Source: Amblyornis subalaris
Lineage: Eukaryota > Chordata > Aves > Passeriformes > Ptilonorhynchidae
DNA: 64,000 nt
Reading direction: 5' to 3'
Assembly: GCA_018881555.1 (NCBI GenBank)
Contig: JACAXG010000068.1
Location: forward strand, 2,570,198-2,634,197
The notes beneath the pieces are model-generated. The model was not told the origin of the DNA. It saw nothing but the letters and a program-made list of their open reading frames with translations, and searched no databases. Of the stretch, positions 12,661-25,969 are shown piece after piece (positions within the stretch are counted from its first letter, which is position 1; the number at the start of each line of letters is the position of its first letter). Position numbers and translations under genes: made by a program.

Positions 12661-12912
12661 TTTCACTGCTGGGTTCCATTAGGGATGTGTCAGGCACTTG
12701 CTCTCCACGAACTGAGAGAGCTGCTTCATATCCATATGCAAAGTTCCCACTGTCTGGACTTGCCTAACACAACCTTGGATTCAGTGTAGGAGAAGCCAAA
12801 AGCATCTGGACATGNACTTCACAGATATCAACACGATCCCTGGGGTGCCCAAAACTACTGCCAGAGGATGGTGCTCCCACCTGCTTTGCACTATGATGCA
12901 GGCTCTTTGGTT

Positions 12913-13024
12913 TAAAAACAAAACAACCCCCCCTCAAATCAGCCAACCAAAATAACCAAATATCAGAAAACCCTCAACAAAATATCAAATCCCAAAAAAA
13001 AAAAATGCCCAAGCAACCCCAAAA
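12913..13024. repeat. A/C-rich low-complexity tract
   Basis: About 110 bp of the plus strand is made mostly of A and C, with a C-run near 12927-12933 and a 12-base A-run at 12994-13005. Such strand-asymmetric tracts are simple sequence and explain the absence of meaningful frames. They may descend from the tail of an old insertion, but no element body is visible. Confidence 0.6.
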
Positions 13025-14289
13025 GTCAGAGGTCTTATTAGTGTGTAGATGGGNCACAAGGGCACAGCAGCTGTAACCACCCCCCTGTGCTGGGGCCATG
13101 CAGACTGTCCTTTGTCCAGCTGACTTTGGCTGACTTGCCTTGGTGACAATTCAGTGGGGAGAGCTGCGTTTTGTGCAGTCAAATTATTTATATGCACTTC
13201 ACTTGGTATTTAAAGAGAGAAACCGAAAGAGTAGGTTTGAGTTACGATAATGCTGAATGTGATAATTATGCTGCCCTCCTCGAGGAATCCACGCTGAGAC
13301 TAACATATGCTTTCATCCTCCAGGACAGACTATTCTGTTAGTCTCTTTTTAAATAAATGATTAGAGCTGGCTGAGACGATCTGCAAGCAAGATTCTGCAG
13401 TCTCACAGGCTCCAAGAGACTGTGCACTTGGACTGTGATTTGTTCCTCTGTATTTACTCTTTCCAAATTAATTTTATTTGTATTGGGGATTCACCCAGAA
13501 GTCTTAATTAGGATGAGAATTATTGTGTGAAGATAAATCCAACCACTAACACCAAATAGTTGACAAGTGAGATTTAGCATCTACTTTCTCACTCTTTGAG
13601 GATGACTGAGGGTGGGGTTTTTGAGGGTCAGTAGGTGTGTGGTGATGTGTGACAGCCATGAGAAAACCTCAGGTTGGGGACACACACCCAGCAGGAATAG
13701 GAGCATCCCAAACTGTTTACTTGAATGCCATGTTATCTTCTGGAAAAAATTAAAATAGGATTTTGTTGTTGCAGTTTCTTATGTGGCTCTTGTATGTACA
13801 AAGAAGTGTTTTTGCATGCCAGCAATGGCAGTTCATGGACAAACATGAGTATTTTCTGCTCACCACACACTGGCTATAATTCTGNTGACNAGGTTCCCGT
13901 CAAAGAAAGGAGGATTGAAGCTGTNTGCCACATGTAACTCTAGGAGCAGGTAACAAAAACTGTTCCCAAATATGAACTGAGCTGCAAAAGGTTGCTCCAA
14001 ATCATCTATGAGCTGTAAAATGAGAGCTGAGGAGCAGGGGAGATGTCCACAGGTTACTGGTCAATAGTAGGCAGGACCACATTTGGATTGTTCCCAGTTA
14101 TTCAAGTTGGTCCATAGATGGCTACAAATACTTCCCTTTCATAGAGATTACATGAAACTNATACTTTCTGATATTGCAGAATTTAAAACAGTTACATTTC
14201 ATAGAACAATGCAAAACCCAGCCCAAATAAACCCAGGCTTAGTAGGTGTATAAGCATAGTAATGCACAGCATCTCACACCGATGGCTTT

Positions 14290-14297
14290 ATGCAAAT
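14290..14297 (+). promoter_or_regulatory. Octamer (POU-type) motif
   Basis: An exact ATGCAAAT octamer, the binding motif of POU-domain factors. A single 8-mer of this type occurs by chance in a window this size, so function is not implied. A second isolated copy lies at 24392-24399. Confidence 0.15.
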
Positions 14298-17200
14298 AAA
14301 GGGTGGATCTGTGGAGGCAACAGAAATGCTGCCTTGTTGGGGGGTTTCGTTTCCTTTTTTTTTTGCTGTTGTGCCACCATGGATGAATCCTGGGTGTATT
14401 CTGTTTCAGGGCTGTTCATTTTTTTTTCCTCCCGGTTGAAAGCAATAGCCCTGGGAAGCTTTTGCTGTGTTTTAGAAGAGAAACTGTGGCAAAGAATCGG
14501 TCTGTAATGCACACACAAGACTTGGAGCTGGCTGGGAAATAACAGGCTCAGTCTGGTGAAGCATTCTGGGCTTGTGAGCTGTGTCTAGCATTTATGAGAG
14601 GTGATAGAAGATGCCTGGAGGAGAGACAGGCAGCAGACCCCACTCCTTTGGTGGTGAATCTTTTTCCAAAGACTGCATAGCATGTCTGAAATTGTGCCTT
14701 TACAGGTGGAATGGTGCTAGTTTTTTTTTCAGCCAGTATTTATTATTTTTTTAAGGTAACAAAGTAGCTTGTGCACTTCCGTATGAATCTTCTTCACTAG
14801 AAGAGGAAAAAAGAAGTAAATGAGCTGACACCTCTTGTCAGCTGAGGATGGAACCTGTCCCCAGGCAGCTCAATGCNGACAGTTTGCACAAGGTGATGGC
14901 CGGGGTACAGTCACACAGGAAACTAATTTTAAAACACTCGACTGGGTAAAATTTGCAGCAGGATGTTTAATTTTTTTTTTGTTGAAGTTTGTGATGTGCC
15001 CAGCTTATACTCTCTGTGAAGTTTATTTCGTTGCAGAAAGCCTGTGTGTGACTTGATGCTCTCTCCTTAAACTTCAGATCATTCTGCAGTTACTGACTCA
15101 ATTTACTGACGACTCTGCTTTGCTTTCCAAGCTGTACAATGTGAAGTAAACAGACAGCAGTTCCTTTACACTGAAAATTTAGAATAATTCTTTCTTTTTC
15201 TGCATTTAAATTAAATGTCAGATTGCTGACATCTGATTTGAAAGCAGAAGTTGGTTCAACCATCAGGTCAGGCTGTGTTGATAAAATTGAAAGGTGCAAC
15301 TTTATGTACACTTATTTCAGAATTTAAACCCTTGCTTTTCTAGAGCATCATCCACCTTAATCCATAATACCATGGTTTGTTGTGGTTCTGTTGTTGTCGT
15401 TGGGGTTTTTTCTACCATTTCTCTGTTCTTTTTCATGTGGGAATTCTGGGAAGATCCTTTAGGTGGTGTTTGCATTCAGTTGTAACAAAGTTGCTACTCT
15501 AAAAACTGATTTTTTTAAAATACAGTTGGTTCTTCCAAAAGTTTGTGGCGTGATGGATAAGTTTTGATTGAAAAATCTTGATCAACAATCCCTAGCAACT
15601 CATAAATAGATTATGTTCGCTAAGGGAAATATTGATCTCTTCTGCATCTCTCTTCTTTAACTGTCAAAACTTTATCTGATAAATTTTGGGTTTGATGTTG
15701 CTCCTATAAATATTTTTTGCATAGACTGCAAAGTGTTAAGGAGGATTAAGTAGTTTTTGCTTATTACTGGCCAGGCCAAGCTTTACTTACTTGGCAGCTG
15801 CTTTGTGTCTCATTTGTATGCTCCCTACAATTTGTAGAGCCCAGCAGAGCAGATTTAAAGAGATAGCTTATTAATAAACTCAGGGAAACAAAAGCTTTCT
15901 GGCAGCAGTTTAAACTTGCATTAGAATGGTGGTGGATGTTTTTTCAGAAAAACAATGCTCTTAGCAGAGGTAAAAANGAACTAAATTAAAAGAGCACTTA
16001 AATATAATATCTTTTGGGGAGACTGGAAAGAAGTTTCCATAGGAATACCCAGTAATCTCAAACGTTAAGCCCATCTTTCAGTGCAAACATGTTGCCTGTT
16101 AAACCCCTCTTGTGAACAGTTAAATAGTTGCTCTTACACAATGCAAACGTCACACATACACAATTTCATTAAAACCATGGCAGCCTTTCCCCATTCCTCA
16201 TTTGCAGGGTGGATGTGTTTTATTTCAGTGCCATTTGCCACGGATAACACGGTGATAAAGTGTGTTTATGTACAGAGATGGATTTGTTGGTGATTAGGGA
16301 GGAGAAATGAGAAAGGGAAAAGGAAAATTGTAGAAATGGTGTAGAAATACAACAGAAACTGTTAACAGCTTGATTATGCAGGGGTGGAGCTCTTGGGGAT
16401 CTGCAGTAATCTTACAGCTCAGGGCAAGAATAGATTTTAGAGTATTATCCTTTTATTGAACTAATAGTTTTGAGTACTCCTAAAAATAGCTGGCAAGGAA
16501 GATTTATGTCTCCTTAAATATTTCAGCTTGGCATAATATTCTGTAACCTGGTACAAAATTATTCTTGATTTGATACATCAGTACAGGCTGTGACACCGTG
16601 CAGGAGGGTTTGAGCTGCAGCTCTTGCCTCTCCCTCTCAGATTCATGCGTTGTGCTTTAAGCAGCAAGTTTGAAACTCAGTCCAGTGAGTGGAAACCCAA
16701 ACAATCCCAGCAGCCTCACTTAGTGCAGGAGCTGCATCAGTGTCAGAGCTGTAATCCTGAGGTACAACTCATACAGGGAACTTTCTTAGGGAAAGAGATA
16801 GGAAACTTTTTGGTGCCTGTCTCAATTTAATGAAAAATCCAGTTTATCTTCATTGTCTAAAGTTGTGGTTCCCTCTCCTCGCAGTGGTATTTTGTACTTT
16901 CATGCTTGGTTTGTTTTTTGCAAACAAGGTACAAAGCCCCTCTCCCACTGGTGAAAACCAGGTTTGGTTGGAGCACAAAAGCTGCAGTGTCTCACAAGCA
17001 TTTCCTCTCGTGTCATCTTTGTTTTTAATTCTGATGCTCGTGTTTGTTTCTCAGTATAAACTTTCAAGCCTCTTTTTACAGTCTGATTAAAAGCATGTGT
17101 ACATTAATATGTGGCTCACCATGGACTTTACCAGACTCTGGGATGTAATTTGTGCACTAGGATTGAGGTAGGCAGACTGTGCACACTGGGAGTACAGGGA

Positions 17201-18224
17201 GGTGGTTGACACTGAGCTTTTTAAAGAATCTCTGACACATCAGTGAGGGATGTACTAATGGACATGAGTAGTCGACTGTGGCACAACTTTCCTCAAATTA
17301 ATTTTTGTTCCTCTTAACTCCTCAATGCGTCAAATATTCTGAATTAGTCTCAAACTCCTAAACCTGTTAAATCACTTTCTGGAAAATTACACTACTCTGG
17401 AAGTGCTGCTGTTGTGGATTCCCTACCCTTCTCTGTGCTGTGGGGTTTAGAGCAAGGCAGGCTTTATCAGGGAAGGTGACACCTTCTTACCAGGTGTCTG
17501 ATACAGAGGGTGCTGGCAATAACTGGCCAGTTTGGAACAGAAGGTCCCAAACTTGACTGTTTTCCCTTTGCTTAGATCAGTTGTTCCACCTGGAACCTTG
17601 TCTACCGTTTCCACCCAGACCATCATTGCTGTAATAACACTGCACATAGTGAATTAACCACTGTTTCAAAGCTCTCTGTATGAGACACTGGNATTAATCT
17701 GTGCCTGGATTTTTGTTCTTGTTGTTCTCTGTGCAAATAGGATTTATACTGCAGCTGGTGCTGTAAATGTCCAGGGAATATTGGAGTGGCTAATGCTCCA
17801 CCCAGCGCCCTGTGGGGATCTCTTTGTGTGCTGAAGACTGGTGTATGATGGGATGCTCAAGTATTTTCAGGTTGCATATCTCTAAAGCTCTGTTCCTAAG
17901 TATACCCCCCAAACTATCTTTTTTCTTAAGAAAAAATAGTATCACTACATCAAAACACATCCCCTTACCACCACAGCACCTACAAAATGTAGATACCACT
18001 TTATTTAAAAAAAAACCTACCAAAACCGAGTTTGTTAATCCTTAATATCCATTACTTGCAGGGTGAGAAAAGGTTCTTATTCACACAAGAGATGAAGTGG
18101 TGCTATTGGGACACTCTTCCAGACAGCAAAGTTTGTGTCTTCTCCTTGCAAGAGCCTCGGTTCAGGGGATGTGGGGAGTGAGGAGAAATGAGATGGTTTG
18201 GAACATTTGTAATCTGCAAAAGCT

Positions 18225-18237
18225 TGTGTGTGTGTGT
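18225..18237. repeat. Short (TG)n microsatellite
   Basis: Six and a half uninterrupted TG units. Too short to be more than a routine simple repeat. Confidence 0.8.
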
Positions 18238-21200
18238 TTCTCCCCACGTCAGGCATCCAGTGGGTAAGGAAGCACAGCAGAGATGTGTTAAATGTCAGTC
18301 ATCCCCAGAGCCCCCCACAATGAACAAGGATTAAACAAGAAACGGTGCAAGAGGAAAAGAAATCCTTGCGCAGGTTTTAATAATTCATAAACATTGCATC
18401 TATTTTACTATTCTCTGCATTTAAAAACAAGGCCCAAACTATGCCTGCAAGCATAACTTTCCCTTTACAGTGAAAAGGGATTGAATTCATTATGGTTAAA
18501 TTCTGGTTATATCAATTATTTATTTATTTGCTCACTTTCTTTTTTGGATGATGGTTGTCTTGCATTTATAGATGGACCAAACAGAGAATCTTCTGTCCAA
18601 ACCATTCTAAATTTAAAGGCTTTCATAGAATAGAAATCTAGACAGAACCCAAAACGATGACAATTTGCAAACCTTCAGTATTCTGTAGCTTTGCCAATCT
18701 TCATTTTTAGACATGGACCAAACTATAATCATGTACCAGTAAACTCAGCGATGCCCAGTNCACTTCTGAGACCACGTCCACGATGAAAGAGACAGATTAG
18801 GGACAATTTCTTGAGATCAGTGGGATTAAGTGATGTTGGAAAAGTTGTCTTGGCTTTTTAAATAATGCTATTGCTCTTTGCTATTTAATGGCTGCTGTAG
18901 TGTGGACATGAGAACTGTTCACTCCAAACTGCTCACCAGTGGAAACTCCTTGCAAATAAAGCAGCTTTGGTGAGCTGGGATTCATGACCAGGAGTGTTTC
19001 CAGCCTGTCCAGGTGGCTGCCTTGCTTATCTGGAGATCTCTCTGAAACCTTAAGGCAAATGTCACAGTTTGGGGTAGGGTAANCCCTTTAAGTGTGATTG
19101 CATGAATTCCTTTAAGACAAGTTGTTATTTGCAGTTCCTTTACTGTAGGCAAGTGGGACAAATGTCTACAGCTGTCAGGTTCATTCAGGGCTTGAAAAAT
19201 AGATCTTGTTTCAGTGTGTAAAGCAGGAGTGTTAAGCACAACGCCTCTAAAATCCTGCAGTAAGACCTTTAATTTCCACTTGAGAAAATCCCTGACACCA
19301 GGCAAGAGGAATCACTTGAATCACTTGCTCTAAAGATGTGTCTGCCTCGCTACTGGGCTGCCCTCAGATCTAAAATCTGGTTGTATGGGAAGTATAATAA
19401 CAGTATTTTTTGCATCTTTGTTAAAGGCATTGGCTTACAAAGCTTTTTTGTAAATTCCAGAATAAGTATGAGAGATCTTGTTGTTCAAGGTGGTCCACAA
19501 AGAAAAAGGAAGCTTAGAAATTGTCTCAGAAAAATATTTCCCTGACTAAGAATTAGGAACCCCCAAGTTCCATTTCATGGCTTGAGCTCACTCCCCTACA
19601 GCACGCAATTACTGGGAAGGAAGAAAATAAAGTGCTAAAATAGCAGCTGTGGCCATAGTAAAATAGTTGATATTTTTTGGATTTTGTGTCTGTTTGGATC
19701 TGAATTCACCTTCTGTTTCTGATCGTCTTTTGGAAATGTGAAGAAAATCTTGAAAGGAGGTGAGAAAATGGTAANTGTTTTCAGTTCTTCTGAAGTCTCT
19801 TCTTCGTCCTGTGTCCATCCCACACCCCCTGGCAAAATCCTGACTTTGTTGAATTATTTCTGCACATGTGCCTTTCTTTTTTTTCATACACATAAAATCA
19901 AAGAAATTTGGAAAGAGCAAGGAATTGTATTTAGAGATGGATAATGATTCATTGATAAGTAATGGCTGTCAGGACTGTGGGGTCTGATTCAGGTCACTGT
20001 TAATTTAACCTAGTTCAAAAGGGAATGGATACTTTTTATTCACATATATTTAATCAAACAGTCCCTGGGGAGAAATAGAACAGGAATTGAGAAGTGAGGA
20101 TCAGCTAAAAAGACACAGGGTTTGGAAGTGACAGAATTATTTTGCTCTTTCTGGGAATGTCTTTCTCATGCTTTAGGTTCCTTATGAATAAACCCAGAAG
20201 GCATCTCAGAAGGGCAGATCAGAGGCTGCTCTTCCAGTAAATCAGTTTAAAGCTCTTTTAGGTGCTGCTGGTGAGGTATTTTCAAGCATCACTGATAACC
20301 CTACTGAAAACACTTGTAGTTCCTAATTTCCTGTTTTGACTCTCCTTCCATGGCTTTTCACTCTGACTCCTTACTGGGATACTTGTGTCCAAATTCTCCT
20401 CCACCTCTGCTTGGAGGGTTTTGGAAGNAGACAGACCCCAGGTTGCAAACTGATGGATACACCCTGCTAACTGCTGTCTCGTTTGGGTTAGGACCAGCTC
20501 TCCACATGGTGCAGATGTTTACTCTACTGAGTGATGCTGCTTGGATCCTCTGTGATCCCAGAAGTAGCACAGTATCTCCAAGTACTCCTGTACTGGAAAG
20601 ACATTTGCAAAAAAAAGAAAAGGTGGAGAACTCTGAGTAGGAGTAGGGCTTTTCTCAATCACTGTCCTTCTCTGTAGAGGATCCTTTACCCCAGTGCTGC
20701 TCTCCCTATCCCCTTCAGACCCCCACAAGCTGCTGTGACCCTTNTGGGGAAAGGAGAGAAGAAACAAAGCTGGAAGGTGGGTGTGAAGCTCAGCAAGTTT
20801 TCAGCACATCCTTCNTCCACCGCAGGGGTAGCAGAGTTATGTGGGTAAAACTGCTCCGGCTGTGGGCAGATGAACAGGATCGGGGCTGGCTGGACCACCC
20901 AGGCCCTCGTGGAGCAGGGCACAATGGCTCCATTCTGGCTGGCCNGGAGCGGGGGGATCCCTGGGAGCCGTGGTGCTGCCGTGGCATCGGGAGCTCACCC
21001 CATCAGTTGTGTTTAGCACCTCATCACATCAGCCTTGGGAAACGGAACATTTCGGGTTGCACGCCGGGACAGGCGGTGCTCTCGTGCTGGAGAGCACATT
21101 ATGGGAATTCCATGGCTCCCAAACAGGCTCCGGTGTATAAATAGATGGTTGGCAGGGATCATAGCACTGGGGCTCGAACATATAAAAAAGATTCAATATA

Positions 21201-22144
21201 TTTCTTTGTGAATCTGACCCTGAAAGTGAGGGATTGATGGCATTGGTTATAACTAGGCCTGGTAAAACTTTGTTCCTTGTCCTATACTTCTGTAAGTAAA
21301 CTTAATATCCTGCTGGATTGCTGTACCTCTGCTAGAAGGGCTTTGACAGTTGTGCTGAGTTGCAGGACTGCCAGGGGAATGTGGCTTTGGCCAAATGTCC
21401 ACTAAGCACTAGGACAAAATTGTCAGACTTGGTCTTGCTTTTATGAACTACTCTAAATTGTGGGTCCAGCTCAAAAGTCAGCAGTAGAAAATAGTGTGGT
21501 TGGTCACTGAGCCATTCGTTTTTCTGTTTAGAAAATGCTTACTGGTGAAGAATTGTCTGTATTGAATGACCAGTCTGAGATGGGTTTTGGCTGGTTCCTG
21601 GGGAAACTTCCACCTTCTTTTGGTACCTGCACGTCAACCTTGAAGTAAATTACTGCTTTTCCTTGAAACCTGCCAAATCAGTTTTGCTATCTAGTGTTGC
21701 ATATTGATCTTGATATGAAGGGGAATATTCTCCTCCTCCTGGAGGAAATTTGGAATCGGTATGTTAGCTTAAACCAAAGAATTTTAATAAGTGTGAAACT
21801 ACAGGCAAGAGGATTTGNCAAGATTACCTCCTAGATCAGGATTAGTTGAGAGCTGTGGGTGCCTTTTTTCTGTGGATATCATCCTGTGCTTCCAGATGAT
21901 TCTTTCCCGGGACCTGAATGTTTAGTGCAGGGCTCAATTTTGTAACTTGCAACATGTCTTATTAAAGTATATATTGTGCCTTCATGAATATTTAAAAACA
22001 AGCACTTAGTAAAGATTTCATAATAGCCNCTAGTAAGCTCTTATGAGCCATTAACAATGCTAGGATGAACTAATTTGTGTGGCTTCAGTAGGGAACCAAA
22101 GAATGGAAGATGGGAAGGTGCAGAACCCTTGTGGGATAAGAGAA

Positions 22145-22165
22145 CAATTAATCGATTATTAATTG
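22145..22165. promoter_or_regulatory. Homeodomain-type palindrome (P2-like dimer site)
   Basis: Eight-base arms CAATTAAT (22145-22152) and ATTAATTG (22158-22165) are perfect reverse complements around a five-base centre. The middle contains TAATCGATTA (22149-22158), an exact TAAT-N2-ATTA arrangement, the P2 site bound cooperatively by dimers of paired-class homeodomains. The surrounding 21.94-22.17 kb is AT-rich and not repetitive. The arrangement is seen directly; binding and function are inferred from motif knowledge only. Confidence 0.3.
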
Positions 22166-23550
22166 CCAGCAGAACTGGAATGTCTGCCTCAGCTCAACTT
22201 GATTTAGCTCCCATATAAACTGGGGAGGAGGGACCCACCCAGTAAAGCCTTATTGCTGAGCCCATGGGAAGAAAATTGGGCCTTGGGGTGTTTTTAGGGC
22301 CAGGCTTAGAAGCAGCTTTATTAGTTGGCTGTGAACACAATCCCTCAGAGAGGCACTGACTCCCAGCCACAGCCTCCTTGCCCGGCTGGAGTCCTGCTTT
22401 GGTACAGCAAGCTGCAGAACTAGAAAGAAGGTGGCAAAAAGTGACTTTTAGCATCTTCTGCAGTGGAATTTGGGAATAAGAAAAAAGGTTTTTAGGGTAA
22501 TATATGGACCAGAAATGGATGACGGGTTACTTTATTGCTCAACAAATAGATTCTCTGTAAAAGACTGGGGTCAGGAAGAAATGCACATGAACTGAACCAG
22601 ATTTCCACATTTTACAGGCTGGGTGTAATGTGTAGTCTATTTTCTGTATTAAAAGGGAGGAGCATTTTGGCAATTACTTGAAAGCAATCTATACAGAAAT
22701 ATTTGTGCAAAGGAGCAGGTCTGTTTCGAAAATTGCTGGGTCCGTGGATGACAAAGACAACAAATTTTACCTGCAGAGTGTTTGGCAACATGGTTTGTAT
22801 CTTTAAACAAAACATAAGCCCTGATTAATGTTTCAATTGTTAACAGTTGCTAAGAACATTTAACAAAATCTCTACTGCTTTTCTTTCTTCCAAGGAGATT
22901 TCTGGAACAGCTTTTTGGGGTTGGTTTGTTTGTTTCTTCCTTGAAGCAATCTAGTCAAAGACTGTATTTAGGGATCATTCTCTGTGAGTGCCTTGCAGAA
23001 GGTGAAACTCTGCTCTGAAAAGCAAATCAACTGGGATAGACTTGTAAATCTTCCAGCAAGTCCATCTGCATCAATATTACAGCGTAAGAAAAAAGCCAAG
23101 ATGTGAAATATCAGATACCTACATGAGATCCTGCTTTGACAAGCCAGTAGGAAGGTCAGACTTTTAAAAATACATTCTTACCCAAAGTAGTGTAAACACT
23201 TTGGGGTTTTCTTCTATCCTTGCTTTCTCCAGGCCTATGGAANAAGCTATGAAGATGACAAGTGTGGGCAGGATGGTTTCCTTTGGAAATAAAACGTCCC
23301 TGTCTATTTACTGTCCCTTTCCATCACATCAGTCACTTTAGATGGCCACAAACCAGTGACTGACACTGGAACACAGAGAAAATTACAGTCAACCAGCATC
23401 AGACAGGTTTTCTTCAGGTGGCTGTTGCAGGGGAGTTCCAAGCTCCTCACTGACACGCAGCTGGTGGGTGGCGATGTGGAGGGAGGGAGACTGGGAAGGG
23501 GTAATGGAGGGAAAAGAAATCTTACCTTGGCTTCACCAGTGGCAACATGA

Positions 23551-23945
23551 GCATATGCAATTATAAGATAGCTGGCAGATGACAGAGTTAGTTAATGTAA
23601 CAAGCCCTGTAAAGCATTTAGCCACATTCTAGTGTTTAATCAGCTGTGTAAAGTGCAATATCTATCTTTCAATTTTATGCCATTAAGGGAGACAAGATTT
23701 TGATTAGGTACTTAATCTGGGCAAGAGGAAAACAGGCCCAGAGCAAGCCCACAATAGGCAGCGAAAGGGACATTCGACGAAGGATTCGATAAAGGAGAAA
23801 GACAGAAATTTAACATAAAAGAGAATTAGTGCAGCTCCTTTCAATTTAGTGCACAGATTTTTATGGACTAATCAATTAGAGGCTGTGGCTGTGCTGCTGG
23901 GAAGTGGTGCCGTGTTAGAGGCTTTGCCATATTAATTCTGTTCAT
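23551..23945. promoter_or_regulatory. Candidate conserved regulatory element, homeodomain-motif rich
   Basis: About 390 bp of N-free, non-repetitive, AT-rich sequence with many ATTA/TAAT cores: near 23560 (caattataag), 23592 (gttaatgtaac, HNF1-like half), 23636 (tttaatcagc), 23700 (tgattagg), 23713 (cttaatct), and an exact P2-type dimer TAATCAATTA at 23869-23878. It adjoins a CpG-rich patch at about 23949-24015. No plausible exon is present. The combination resembles a developmental enhancer; this is inferred from motif clustering, not alignment. Confidence 0.35.
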
Positions 23946-25954
23946 TACCCCGGGGTCAGCCGGAGTGCTTCGGAGAAGCCCCTGCTCCCGGCAGGTCACG
24001 CCGTGGGTGTCGTCCCTTTGTTCAGAGGGGTAGATGGGCAAAGCCAGCACAGGACTTGTGGGGGCAGCTGTTGGTGTGGCAGCTCTGTGGGAGTGCAGGT
24101 CCTTTTGCTTTCTCCCAGTGTTGCCTCTCTTGATATTTTCCTCTTTCGAGGAAGCGCTCTTCGTGGAGACAAAATAAGATCTGGTGGTAGGATGCTAGAG
24201 GAGAACCAGAAGGGGTGGGTGCAGTTTGCAGATCTACTTAAACCTTCCCTCTGACCTGCAACAAATTGTCCCAGCTGCTAACTTGAACCTCACCTGGCCT
24301 AAAAGCAATGAAAGTAACATCACCCGGTGGAGATGGGAAAGGAAAGCACCTGTGGGTTGTAGGTAACCCANAGCTGTGTGCCCATTCCCCCATGCAAATA
24401 AGGTGCACTGAGGTGTGCNAGAGCCTTTGCTGCGTGTTGCAGACTGTATCTCATGCAGTGTTTAGGGCTGGAAATCCCTGGGTTTGGGCCAGGATGGTCC
24501 CAGTGTGGGCTTTCTGTAGGAGGGAGATTACTGTCAGAGTGGGATCTCGCATGGGAAAAGGGTTTATTTCTCTCTGAGGAGGATGTGTCACAGTCTGGGG
24601 TAGGGATGGCAGAGATTCGTTGTTCCAGGACAGGGTACTTGGATCATTAAGGGTTTGGAATACCTGTAGTGATTTGAGACTTGAATTGTGATAATTAAGA
24701 ACAAATCCCAGTAAAGGCTTTTTGTCCCATAGAAGACAAACTATCCCATGGGAAGAGCAAACTGAGCCAGGCAAGAGAAGGCAAATAAAGGCAAAGAGAA
24801 GGTCTGGCACCAGGTCAGCCCTGACTTTCTTCTAGAGGTTTCCCAGTGAAGACCTGCTTTCCTAATGGGGAATATTTCACAGCATAAAGTAGTGAAAAAA
24901 TAGAGGAGAAGTATTTTTGGCCTGAGAATGGGTAACAAACCTCTTCCTGCCATTTGGGGGTTCTTCAATGCTTTCCTCTTACTCTGCCCTTTTCCAGGCA
25001 GGAGCAGTCAATCCACACTCCAGACTGGGTCCCTGGCAGAGCTTGTGCTTGCTTTGGTTGCGACCCACGAGCAGTTCAGAGAACAGCATTTCGCACAGTA
25101 TCTACTCCCCAGTGTAGGTATGGTCCTGACCAGGCTGGGGGACAGAGAATATCTTAGGAAAAATACTTATTTTGTTCGGCTGTGCCTTGTTTGTGGAGTA
25201 GCCCCTAGGACTTGCACCTTACTGTGCTTTCTGCATTGATTTCAGACTAGAGAAAGCCTGTAAAGATCAAGGGAGGAGAGACTGCAGATGTAAGAAGAGA
25301 ATCTTGCCTGATCTGTTCAATGCAGATTTTCAAGTAGTTCATTTCTTCCTCGAGAGTTTTTCTTCTCAGCACTGCTTCTCCCCCTGTCAGCAGGCAGTTC
25401 CTGCTGTGGGGCTCTCTGCCCTCCTGCAGCAGCCTCTGAGGCTGACCCACCGCGCTGAGAGACTCACAGTGTGATGCTCTCTGTTTCAAGTGGAAATCTG
25501 TCAGCTGTTCTGGGTGTAGGTATGTAAAACACTGGAATTCTTGTATGACATGGGCTGATTAGTCCGTGGTCCCTGGAAGAGCTTAAGACAGAATTACCGC
25601 TTAGCTCCCTATCTTTAGTGTGGGGTGTGGTTTGGGAATTTTTTGTCACCTTCCATCTAGTCTCCGTTTGTCCTGGGTTGTGTTCGGCTTCTGATGGTTC
25701 CCTCTAATTCTATTAAAGCACAGAATCCCTTTTGCTGTTCTAAATACAGTGGCTCCTTCAAATCCCNGTCTCCTGAGGATGATATGACGGAGCATATTAG
25801 TTTATGGTAAGCTGCAAAAAACTTGAACTCCCTGACTGTTCAATTCATGCAGAGCTATGACAGGTTGTGCCTCCAGGCTACAAGTTAGGGAAATTATTTT
25901 CTGTTCAAACATTTCATTTCTCTGCAACTCTATAATTCTATTTCTCTTCTTTTC

Positions 25955-25969
25955 TTTTTTTTTTTTTTT
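25955..25969. repeat. Homopolymer T15
   Basis: A run of 15 T residues inside a pyrimidine-rich patch, a prime site for length polymorphism or assembly error. Confidence 0.85.

Larger units (their letters stand above)
12661..23550. other. Long non-coding stretch, mostly featureless
   Basis: No exon, RNA gene or clear transposon was recognised over about 11 kb. Small items are listed separately: an A/C-rich tract (12913-13024), a TG microsatellite (18225) and a homeodomain-type palindrome (22145). G/T-rich patches occur near 14337-14376 and 15374-15413. A GC-rich patch near 20840-21080 carries overlapping frames on both strands but no protein that I recognise. Confidence 0.5.

Noticed and set aside
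18566..18745. Two similar phrases containing atggaccaaac, suggesting a direct repeat
   Set aside because: Similarity stops after about a dozen bases, so chance or weak internal duplication is sufficient.
20839..21144. GC-richer patch with several overlapping frames
   Set aside because: Frames on both strands are equally long and unrecognisable. CpG density is modest compared with the patches at 36.5 and 40.3 kb.
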